From: Casp-actino8 sp040381935
GTDB lineage: Bacteria; Actinomycetota; Acidimicrobiia; Acidimicrobiales; Ilumatobacteraceae
Direction of reading: 5' to 3'
DNA: 21,109 nt
Assembly: GCA_040381935.1 (NCBI GenBank)
Contig: JBEIGJ010000024.1
Span: 1-21,109 of the forward strand
The notes beneath the pieces are model-generated. The model made no database searches. It had not been told where the DNA came from and worked only from the letters and a program-made list of their open reading frames with translations. The translations under genes and the position numbers were made by a program. Positions 13,479-21,109 of the stretch are shown piece by piece (the first letter of the stretch is position 1; every line of letters starts with the position of its first letter).

Positions 13479-15986
13479 ATGGCCCTTTCCCTATTTTCCC
13501 CGTCGCGCCCATTTTTCAGGTCGACCACTCGAATCGCTATCGGACTTGTACTCGTAGTCGGAGCGGTGTCGTGCGCGGGTGATGATGAGACCAAGGAGAC
13601 GCCGTCATCGTCGACAGTGGTTACCGGTGAGGACTTTCGCTACGAGGCCACGATTCGCCGCACGCTGGATGGTGTGCCGCATATCTTGGCCGACGATCTA
13701 CCGGGGGTTTTCTTCGGTCAGGGATATGCCAGCGGACAAGATCACGCCTGCTCGTTGGCCGACCAAATGCTGAAAGTCCAAAGCCGACGGGCGGCCAATC
13801 TTGGTCGCGGGATCGATGATGCCAATGTCACCAGTGACTTTGCCTGGGCGGCAATAGGTATCGATTTGGCGGCCCGTGCCGACTACAACGATGTTCCGGC
13901 CCATATCACTGATCAATTCGAAGCTTTTGCGGCAGGGTGGAATGCTCATCTGGCAGCGGTGGGAGTCAATGGTGTCACTGGTTGGTGCCAAGGTGAAACA
14001 TGGATCGAACCAATCACCGGTGAGGATCTGTATGCCTATGCCCGGTCCATCGCATTGAATGCCTCAGGAGCGCGTTTGGCAACGTTCATCGCCACCGCCA
14101 TACCGCCGGTAGATCCCAAGCCCGCTGTACCCACTGTCGGTTTGACCACTGAATCGTCAGTGGCCAGTAATGGCTGGGCAGTGGGACGCGATCGAGTCGA
14201 AGGTGGGCAAGGAGGAATGTTGCTAGCGAATCCGCATTTCCCATGGGAAGGGGAATTGCGCTTTTGGGAGACCCACCTGACCGTTCCCGGTGAGATCGAT
14301 ATATACGGTGCCAACCTGCTCGGAGTTCCCGGCATTGGCATCGGTTTCACCGATGAGTTCGCCTGGACGCATACGGTGTCGGCGGGAAGTCGTTTTACCG
14401 CCTACACATTGACCTTGGCCCCTCAAGACCCATTTTCGTATCTCGTCGATGGAGAGTCAGTCCCAATGGAGTCGCGCGACTTCGTTATCGATGTCCGTTT
14501 GGATGACGGGTCGACGACAAAAGAATTTCGCACCCTGTGGTTCAGTGAGTATGGACCGATCCTGAACTTTCCGGGAGTGGGTTGGTCCGAGTCTTTAGTG
14601 ACGACCTATCGCGACGCCAATATCGACAACGACGAATTCATTCTCCAATATGCGGCCATGATGGAAGCGAAGAACTTCGATGAGTTCATCGATTCCCATC
14701 GCGAGTTTCAAGGTGTTCCGTTGTTCAACACCGTTGCCGTCAGCCGTGACGGACGCGTCTGGTATGCAGATGTTTCGGCTACTCCAAATCTGAGCGATGA
14801 AGCAGAAGCGGCGTATCGTGACGAGCTCTCTGCCGGTGGTCTTGCCGCTATTGCCCGTCAAAGTGGGGCTGTCTTGCTTGACGGATCGAAGTCGATCAAC
14901 CGCTGGGAGGAACAACTCGGAAGCCGGGATCCGGGTCTTGTTCCATGGGAAGAACTTCCCATGACGGAACGCACGGATGTGGTCTTCAATGCCAATGACA
15001 GCTTCTGGGTGAACAACACCTCGGAAACTCTCGATGGGACGTACTCGATCATGCATGGCGAGCAAGGGACGGCGAGATCCTTGCGTACCAGGGAGAACCT
15101 TCGCCTCTTGGATGCCACTGCAGGGCAGGAGTTTTCTGGGGATCAGGGTCTCTTTACCGCCGAGGAACTGCGCGCCGCGGCATTGGCCAATACCAGTTAT
15201 CCGGCGTGGATGCTGCGCGCTGCAGTTGCCCAACGATGCGCCAATGTGACCACGCTTGCAGTGCCACCGCTGACGGATTCGAGTGGAACAGAAGTCCTTC
15301 CGGCGGCAACTATCGACATTGCTGAGGCCTGTGGAGTTCTGGCGGCGTGGGATGGAACATTCGATCTCGATGCTGCCGGTGCACCACTGTGGCGTGAGTG
15401 GATGGGTCAGTTTCCGGCCCTTGCACAACGTCAAGCCGGAGAATTGTTCCTGAGTCCCTTCGACTCCGCAGATCCATTGGGAACGCCGGGTGGTTTGGCT
15501 CTGGCCAGTGGTGATACCGATCTCGTCTTGGTCAATCTGGCTCGCGCTGTCCAGATTCTGCAGACTGCGGGATTCGATGCGGCAGCCACTTTGCGCGACA
15601 CGCAGTTCGCAGCGCGGTCGTCAACGCGTATTCCGATTCACGGCGGCCTCAATTCCGATGGTGTGCCGAATATTGTGAGTTGGGCGTCGGGTGGATCCTC
15701 TACTGAGACCGTTCCAACTCGCGGTGATCGAGTCGCTCCAGGTTCAACGTTGACCAAAGACGGTTATCCGATCAACTACGGGACCAGTTTCATCATGACG
15801 GTGGACTTCACTACTGGTGCTCCTGAAGCGTGGGCATTATTGACGTACTCCAATACTGGGGATCGAACTTCACCGCTCTTCGACAGCCAAATGTCGCTTT
15901 TCAGCGCGAAGGAATGGCGCCGTGTCTTGTTTGATGGATCTGCTATCGATGCAGAAGCCGAAGTATTGGTCGTTCGCGGTAACTGA
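13479..15986 (+). CDS. secreted Ntn acylase (penicillin/AHL/aculeacin acylase family)
   Basis: Exported N-terminal-nucleophile amidohydrolase, 835 residues, made as a precursor that cuts itself into alpha and beta chains. An N-terminal signal with basic residues (R10, R14, R18) and a hydrophobic stretch (19-31) ends at a lipobox-like AVSC (Cys32), so it is probably a lipoprotein although -3 is Ala. The alpha chain has GQGYASGQDHACSLADQMLKVQSRRAANLG, as in PvdQ-like acylases. The beta chain begins at S230 (VAS-NGWAVG), the nucleophile. LLANPHFPWEGELRFWETHL and GIGFTDEFAWTHTVSAGSRFT are shared with AHL/aculeacin A acylases, and NANDSFW provides the likely oxyanion asparagine. It may cut acyl-homoserine lactones, lipopeptides or other N-acyl compounds. 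The ATG at 13479 is preferred; a GTG at 13464 is an alternative. Neither has a ribosome site. Confidence 0.92.
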   Translation: MALSLFSPSRPFFRSTTRIAIGLVLVVGAVSCAGDDETKETPSSSTVVTGEDFRYEATIRRTLDGVPHILADDLPGVFFGQGYASGQDHACSLADQMLKVQSRRAANLGRGIDDANVTSDFAWAAIGIDLAARADYNDVPAHITDQFEAFAAGWNAHLAAVGVNGVTGWCQGETWIEPITGEDLYAYARSIALNASGARLATFIATAIPPVDPKPAVPTVGLTTESSVASNGWAVGRDRVEGGQGGMLLANPHFPWEGELRFWETHLTVPGEIDIYGANLLGVPGIGIGFTDEFAWTHTVSAGSRFTAYTLTLAPQDPFSYLVDGESVPMESRDFVIDVRLDDGSTTKEFRTLWFSEYGPILNFPGVGWSESLVTTYRDANIDNDEFILQYAAMMEAKNFDEFIDSHREFQGVPLFNTVAVSRDGRVWYADVSATPNLSDEAEAAYRDELSAGGLAAIARQSGAVLLDGSKSINRWEEQLGSRDPGLVPWEELPMTERTDVVFNANDSFWVNNTSETLDGTYSIMHGEQGTARSLRTRENLRLLDATAGQEFSGDQGLFTAEELRAAALANTSYPAWMLRAAVAQRCANVTTLAVPPLTDSSGTEVLPAATIDIAEACGVLAAWDGTFDLDAAGAPLWREWMGQFPALAQRQAGELFLSPFDSADPLGTPGGLALASGDTDLVLVNLARAVQILQTAGFDAAATLRDTQFAARSSTRIPIHGGLNSDGVPNIVSWASGGSSTETVPTRGDRVAPGSTLTKDGYPINYGTSFIMTVDFTTGAPEAWALLTYSNTGDRTSPLFDSQMSLFSAKEWRRVLFDGSAIDAEAEVLVVRGN

Positions 15987-16009
15987 TTGGGTCGTTGAAC
16001 GAGTCAATC
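15985..16009. terminator. hairpin between convergent genes, likely bidirectional terminator
   Basis: An 11-bp stem (9 Watson-Crick pairs, one G-T, one mismatch) with a 3-base TGA loop begins within the acylase stop codon and ends six bases before the prfC stop. It fills the 28-bp gap between convergent genes. There is no T-run on either side, so termination would rest on the stem alone. Confidence 0.5.
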
Positions 16010-16014
16010 TGAAC

Positions 16015-17607
16015 TCATGAGTCGGGCTGGCCCGAGAACACTTCTTGCAACGTGAGTTCAGGTTCGTCTTGTTCGAGCCGCTGCAACCGATACTTGTTTT
16101 CGAAGAGGGCGACCATTTCATCGTCGCCGCGATACAGGATGCGGATACCGCCGATGGATCGGAGTCGATCGGCAGAGGCGCGGTCGGTGATTCGCATTGC
16201 TTGATACGGGGCCGAGACAATTTCGGCCGGAGCGCCGAATTCACTTTGTAGTCGATAGGCGAAGACTTCGAATTGCAGAACGCCCACTGCGGCCAAGACC
16301 GGTTCAGTATCGCCGAAGTCGAGATCACGGAGAACTTGAACGACACCTTCTTGATCCAATTGTTCGAGGCCCCGACGGAATTGCTTGATTTTGCTGCGGT
16401 CGAGTGGTCTAGCCATGGCAAAGACTTCCGGGTTGAACCTCGGAACTCCCGGGAATTCGACTTTCTTGCCGTCGTAGATGGAATCCCCAATGCGAAGGTC
16501 CCCAGCATTCACTAAGCCGATGATGTCACCGGGAAATCCTTCTTCAATCGTGGAACGCTCGCTGCCAAAAGCAGTTGTTGCGTATTTGGTTCCCACCGAG
16601 CGTCCTGAGCGCGCACAGGTCATGTCCATTCCGCGCTCGAAGCGCCCCGAACAAATACGAGCAAATGCCAAGCGGTCACGGTGGTTGGGGTCCATATTCG
16701 CCTGAATTTTGAAGATGAATCCGGAGAAGTCGCTCTCCAGCGGTCGCTCGAGACCGTTGATTTCGACACGAGGACCCGGAGGTGGCGCCAGGTCGGCGAC
16801 GGCATCAAGAAGAGAGCGCACGCCGAAATTGGTGAGCGCCGAGCCGACGAAAACTGGCGTGCTCTTTCCGGCGAGGAAGCTGGGAAGATCCACATCTGCT
16901 CCGATGGCATCGAGCAATGAACATGAATCCATGGCTGTCGTCCAAGCATCGCCTTCTTCGATAGCGGCGCGTTCGGGATCCATTTCCTCTTCGGGGGCGG
17001 CGGCAGCACCGCGTGCCGTGCGGGTGAATTTGGTGAACAGGCCGGTGCGTCGATCAATGGTGCCACGAAAATCTCCGGGAATGCCGACTGGCCAGGTAGC
17101 GGGCGTGGCTCGCAGACCGATCTGTTGTTCAACTTCATCGAGTAGTTCGAGGGGGTCGCGACCGGGGCGGTCGAACTTGTTGAAGAAAGTCAGAACCGGA
17201 AGATTGCGCGATCGACAGACGTGGAACAATTTGAGGGTCTGAGCTTCGATTCCTTTGGCGGTATCGAGCACCATGATGACGGCATCCACCGCTGCCAGAA
17301 CGCGATAGGTGTCCTCGCTGAAATCACGGTGACCGGGCGTATCGAGCAAATTGAAGACGTGATCTCGATAAGGAAATTGCAGCACGGTCGACGAAATGGA
17401 AATACCGCGCTGGCGTTCCATCTCCATCCAGTCCGACGTCGCTGAACGCTGACCCTGGCGGGCGCGGACAGCACCAGCCTCTTGTACCGCTCCGGCGTAG
17501 AGCAGAAACTTCTCCGTCAGGCTGGTTTTCCCGGCATCAGGGTGACTGATGATGGCAAAAGTCCGACGGCGGCTCGCCTCAGTGCTCAAAGAGGCGGGCG
17601 AATTCAT
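16015..17607 (-). CDS. prfC: peptide chain release factor 3
   Basis: Translational GTPase that recycles class I release factors RF1/RF2 from the ribosome. The 530 residues are the usual RF3 length. G-domain motifs are intact: G1 SHPDAGKT (21-28), the switch region with QRGISISSTVLQFPY, G3 DTPGH (89-93) and G4 NKFD (143-146). Later domains include SDFSGFIFKIQANMDP and LQFEVFAYRLQSEFGAP, typical of RF3 and distinguishing it from EF-G. The start ATG at 17607 is chosen because MNSPASLSTEASRRRTFAIISHPDAG fits the family; a TTG at 17658 is in frame but adds an unlikely AT-rich leader. No ribosome site is seen. TACCCT ends nine bases upstream of the ATG on the minus strand and might give a near-leaderless transcript. 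Confidence 0.95.
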   Translation of the reverse strand: MNSPASLSTEASRRRTFAIISHPDAGKTSLTEKFLLYAGAVQEAGAVRARQGQRSATSDWMEMERQRGISISSTVLQFPYRDHVFNLLDTPGHRDFSEDTYRVLAAVDAVIMVLDTAKGIEAQTLKLFHVCRSRNLPVLTFFNKFDRPGRDPLELLDEVEQQIGLRATPATWPVGIPGDFRGTIDRRTGLFTKFTRTARGAAAAPEEEMDPERAAIEEGDAWTTAMDSCSLLDAIGADVDLPSFLAGKSTPVFVGSALTNFGVRSLLDAVADLAPPPGPRVEINGLERPLESDFSGFIFKIQANMDPNHRDRLAFARICSGRFERGMDMTCARSGRSVGTKYATTAFGSERSTIEEGFPGDIIGLVNAGDLRIGDSIYDGKKVEFPGVPRFNPEVFAMARPLDRSKIKQFRRGLEQLDQEGVVQVLRDLDFGDTEPVLAAVGVLQFEVFAYRLQSEFGAPAEIVSAPYQAMRITDRASADRLRSIGGIRILYRGDDEMVALFENKYRLQRLEQDEPELTLQEVFSGQPDS

Positions 17608-17651
17608 CGCTGACCGAGGGTATCGCCTCGTAACGGGGATGAATTTTAAAT

Positions 17652-17681
17652 TTGACAAATATGACAGGATTAGTCAAGAAT
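17652..17681 (+). promoter_or_regulatory. carbonic anhydrase promoter, overlapping a possible prfC promoter
   Basis: TTGACA (17652-17657), 18-base spacer and AAGAAT (17676-17681) form a vegetative-type promoter in an AT-rich island, about 50 bases upstream of the carbonic anhydrase. On the minus strand TTGACT (17677-17672), 16 bases and TCAAAT (17655-17650) could serve prfC. Each -35 overlaps the other's -10, so the two promoters may compete. Confidence 0.45.
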
Positions 17682-17733
17682 AAGAACGTCCGTTGACTTG
17701 TCCCATTCGAGTCGCAATGTGAGGAGAAAACCA

Positions 17734-18217
17734 ATGTCGGTTACCGATGAATTCCTGCAGGCCAATCAGGTCTACGCCAGTTCGTTCACCAAAGGCGATT
17801 TACCCTTGCCTCCTGCCCGCAAAGTGGCGGTTTTGGCTTGTATGGATGCCCGTTTGGATCCGGCTCGGGTTCTCGGATTGGAAGAGGGGGATGCACATGT
17901 CATCCGCAATGCCGGGGGAGTGGCGAGCGAAGACGCCATTCGTTCACTGGTCATCAGTCAGCGGTTACTCGGTACCAAGGACATAGTGCTGATTCATCAC
18001 ACCGACTGCGGCATGGTGACATTCAGCGATGATGAGGTGAAAAATCAGATCCTCGCCGATACGGGACTGCGACCCACTTTTGCCCTCGAAGCGTTCCCCG
18101 ACGAGGTCGAAGATGTTCGTCAGAGTATTCGCCGCATTAAAGCGAACCCCTTCATTCCCCATCGTTCGTCGGTTCGGGGATTCGTTTATGACGTGCGTAC
18201 CGGCAAGCTCGATGAGG

Positions 18218-18231
<14 letters not shown>
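17734..18231 (+). CDS. canA: beta-class carbonic anhydrase, Rv1284-like
   Basis: Zinc enzyme interconverting carbon dioxide and bicarbonate. The 165-residue product is nearly the length of mycobacterial Rv1284 (about 163) and resembles it throughout. Zinc ligands are C36, H89 and C92 (ACMDARLD and HHTDCG), with D38 and R40 forming the catalytic dyad. HVIRNAGGVASEDAIRSLVISQRLLGT and the C-terminal VEDVRQSIRRIKANPF are also as in that enzyme. The start at 17734 is supported by GAGGAG seven bases upstream; an in-frame ATG at 17698 would place the ribosome site inside the gene. It is divergent from prfC, and its last 14 bases overlap the end of the convergent ACR3 gene. Confidence 0.95.
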
Positions 18232-19267
<1,036 letters not shown>

Positions 19268-19432
19268 TGGACTCCCATCGTGTGCGCTGAAAACGGCGAC
19301 GCCAAATTCATCATTTCATGGATGGCAGGACCAAAAGGGCGAAGCTAGGACGAATTCAACAGTTGTTCATCAGTCGGTCAGACTTTGGGCAACTAACCTT
19401 GGGAGTCCGATGAAAAGGCTGCGGGAATTCAA
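19268..19432. other. divergent intergenic region between ACR3 and Gfo/Idh/MocA genes
   Basis: This 165-bp stretch must hold both divergent promoters. I see no strong -35/-10 pair and no long dyad. TAACCT at 19394-19399 is a possible -10 for the rightward gene, but it lacks a matching -35. No small ORF here is convincing. Confidence 0.5.
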
Positions 19433-20470
19433 ATGATGCGAGTGGGACTCCTGGCTTACGGAGCTATTGGCCACGAACATAATTTGGCGGTTCAGAACAC
19501 CCAGGGCCTGATCTTGACCGCAGTCTGCGATACCAACCCCGAGCGTCTTCGGGCTGCTCTCGAGTTGGCTCCTGAAGCCACCACTTTTCACGATGCTTCG
19601 ATGATGCTGGACTCAGGGCTCATTGATCTGGTGGTGATCTCCACACCGCCGAACAGTCATTTTGAATGGGCACAGGCCGCATTGTCACGCGGTATCCATG
19701 TCGTCTTGGAAAAGCCCATGGCCTTAAGAGCTACTGAATGCGACACGCTCATGGCGCTTGCGAAGAAGCAAGATTTACTTCTCGTCGTGTATCAAAATCG
19801 ACGATTCGATCCTGATTTCGTCACCCTGAAGAACATCATCGATGCCGGAGTCATTGGCGACGTTTTCCAATACGACAGTTTTGTCGGAGGCCACAGTGAG
19901 CCATGTCATTATTGGCATTCCGATGCAGCGGTATCCGGTGGAGCCATCTTCGATTGGGGTAGCCATTTCCTCGACCAGATTTTGGCCGTTTTCCCAGACG
20001 AAGTAGCGCATGTGACTGGCCTCAATCAGAAAAGACGATGGATGCACGCCACGAACGCCGATCATGCCGAGGTGGTGATCACTTTTGTTTCGGGTAAACG
20101 TGCAACTTTCGTCAATTCTGATTTGGCTGCGGCACGCAAACCGAAATTTTATGTTCTTGGAACTGAAGGGGCCATTGTCGGGGACTGGGATCCGGCGGCA
20201 GAACCGACCGTTGCGGATGTACCGGCAATCTTGACGGTCTACAGGCCTGGAGAAGATCCTGAGATAATCACGCTCGACTCAGTGGAACCCCACGCATTCC
20301 ATCGTTCGATCGTGGACCACTTCCAACTGGGTGTGCCCATGCCAGTGATGGCGACGCAATCCCGCGATGTGGTGGCCATCATGGAGGCAGCGGAAAAATC
20401 GGCTCGCGCGTGTGGAAAGCCCGAGGTCCCAACTCTGATCGATCCGGTACGTTCCTGCATGATGCAATGA
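19433..20470 (+). CDS. Gfo/Idh/MocA-family oxidoreductase
   Basis: NAD(P)-dependent dehydrogenase of the glucose-fructose oxidoreductase/inositol dehydrogenase family, 345 residues and complete. The N-terminal Rossmann fold starts MRVGLLAYGAIGHEHN, with VVISTPPNSHFEWAQAAL leading to the signature E93-K-P (VVLEKPMAL). The C-terminal beta-sheet domain contains AAVSGGAIFDWGSHFLDQIL, the region that normally carries the catalytic histidine, and ends in HRSIVDHFQLGVPMPV. The substrate, probably a sugar, polyol or sugar acid, is unknown. Two ATGs are adjacent (19433, 19436); the first is given. The stop overlaps the next gene, another member of the same family, by four bases in ATGA. Confidence 0.93.
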   Translation: MMRVGLLAYGAIGHEHNLAVQNTQGLILTAVCDTNPERLRAALELAPEATTFHDASMMLDSGLIDLVVISTPPNSHFEWAQAALSRGIHVVLEKPMALRATECDTLMALAKKQDLLLVVYQNRRFDPDFVTLKNIIDAGVIGDVFQYDSFVGGHSEPCHYWHSDAAVSGGAIFDWGSHFLDQILAVFPDEVAHVTGLNQKRRWMHATNADHAEVVITFVSGKRATFVNSDLAAARKPKFYVLGTEGAIVGDWDPAAEPTVADVPAILTVYRPGEDPEIITLDSVEPHAFHRSIVDHFQLGVPMPVMATQSRDVVAIMEAAEKSARACGKPEVPTLIDPVRSCMMQ

Positions 20471-21042
20471 CCATTCGCTGGGGTTTTCTCGGCGCAGGAT
20501 ATGTTGCTTCCCGTGCCATGGCACCTGCGGTTCATGGGGCACGTGGTGCGCTACTGCAGTCGGTTGCCAGTCGTGATCAGCGGCGATCATCGTTCCTAGA
20601 ACCTCGTGTGATCGCAACCAGTTATCGGGAACTGATTGAGGACCCTGCTGTAGATGCGGTGTATGTGAGCCTCGCCAATAGTCAGCACCGGGAATGGGTC
20701 ATTGCCGCCTTGCAGGCTGGAAAGCATGTTCTTTGTGAAAAACCCTTGGGAATCGACGCTGCTGATGTGTATGCCATGCGTGTGGTGGCTGAACAACAGC
20801 AACGACATTTGATCGAAGCGAGCTGGATCCGGTGGCATCCCCGTTTTCGCCGATTCACCGAGATCGTCACCAGTGGTGCATTAGGTGATATCACCTCGAT
20901 CGATAGCTCTTTTACTTTCGAAAACTCGGATCCGGAGAATTACCGTTGGAAGCCGTCCTGGGGTGGAGGCGCCCTTCTCGATGTCGGTTGCTATCAAGCC
21001 CATGTTTGGGTGGCACTTGCAGGCATCGACGTTGTCGTTTAG
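20467..21042 (+). pseudogene. Gfo/Idh/MocA-family oxidoreductase truncated by an in-frame stop
   Basis: Second member of the same family, coupled by ATGA to the first. The 191 residues give a full Rossmann domain (MTIRWGFLGAGYVASRAMAP, then E91-K-P in VLCEKPLG) and the start of the C-terminal domain (WGGGALLDVGCYQAHVWVALAG). Family members are normally about 320-350 residues, so roughly 140 are missing. The frame ends at TAG (21040-21042), right after the DVGCY segment, and stays open beyond it to the window end. Either the gene is broken by a nonsense mutation or sequence error, or it is a genuine short protein. The AT-rich codons after the stop (ATA, TTA) suggest a change of sequence character there, such as a junction. 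The window edge prevents a decision. Confidence 0.75.
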
Positions 21043-21109
21043 GTTAATGCTGTTATTCGACAAATGAAAATCGGAATAGCACACGTATTAACTCCACTCA
21101 CAAAGGCGA
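21043..21109 (+). other. AT-richer tail after the truncated oxidoreductase
   Basis: These 67 bases after the TAG read through in the same frame without a stop (VNAVIRQMKIGIAHVLTP), but they do not clearly resemble the missing C-terminal half. Base composition is visibly more AT-rich than before. It may be non-coding sequence, the start of a different gene, or a breakpoint. Confidence 0.4.

Noticed and set aside
14595..15434. 279-codon minus-strand open frame inside the acylase gene
   Set aside because: Antisense shadow of a well-supported Ntn acylase; composition is Arg/Ser/Cys-rich and not protein-like.
17614..17629. CGAGG...CCTCG inverted repeat upstream of prfC as an attenuator
   Set aside because: Only five pairs with a six-base loop and no following T-run; likely chance.

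Overview
This window looks like chromosomal DNA from an actinobacterium of moderate G+C (roughly 55% by eye). The evidence is a DUF4916 protein, two PPOX/split-barrel proteins, an LLM-class (probably F420-dependent) oxidoreductase, a carbonic anhydrase very like the mycobacterial Rv1284 type, and several genes that look leaderless or start with GTG/TTG. Acidimicrobiia or a relative is my best guess, with low confidence. I see no mobile element, CRISPR array, tRNA or rRNA. Genes are densely packed and no gene-free stretch exceeds 300 bases.

Layout. 1-1977 (+): 3' part of a TauD/TfdA dioxygenase, overlapping by 4 bases tag (3-methyladenine DNA glycosylase I), then a DUF4916 Nudix-like protein. 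2008-2337 (-): small conserved-looking protein of unknown function. 2416-3306 (+): Fpg/Nei-family protein that has lost its N-terminal catalytic residues. 3321-7027 (-): one operon of an ABC ATPase, an 855-residue FtsX/MacB-type permease and a PPOX protein. 7161-7796 (-): 1-Cys peroxiredoxin. 7977-9505 (+): DUF2231 membrane protein, nitroreductase and a short PPOX protein. 9528-10436 (-): LLM-class oxidoreductase, divergent from a + strand cluster at 10478-15986 (APH/EcKinase-like kinase, Baeyer-Villiger monooxygenase, exported Ntn acylase of the AHL/aculeacin acylase type). 16015-17607 (-): prfC. 17734-18231 (+): beta-carbonic anhydrase, convergent with and overlapping an ACR3 arsenite-efflux gene (18218-19267, -). 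19433 to the end (+): two translationally coupled Gfo/Idh/MocA oxidoreductases, the second cut short by an in-frame TAG.

How they work together. The most system-like segment is 9528-15986. An LLM oxidoreductase and a kinase/BVMO/acylase cluster share a 41-bp divergent promoter region in which both genes appear leaderless and the promoter elements interlock. Ketone oxidation to an ester or lactone, phosphorylation of a hydroxylated substrate, and extracellular amide or ester hydrolysis could be steps of one catabolic or signal-degrading route; this is inference. The other striking item is the Fpg/Nei-like protein, which keeps its H2TH and zinc finger but lacks the catalytic Pro/Glu/Lys. It could be a DNA-binding protein without glycosylase activity.
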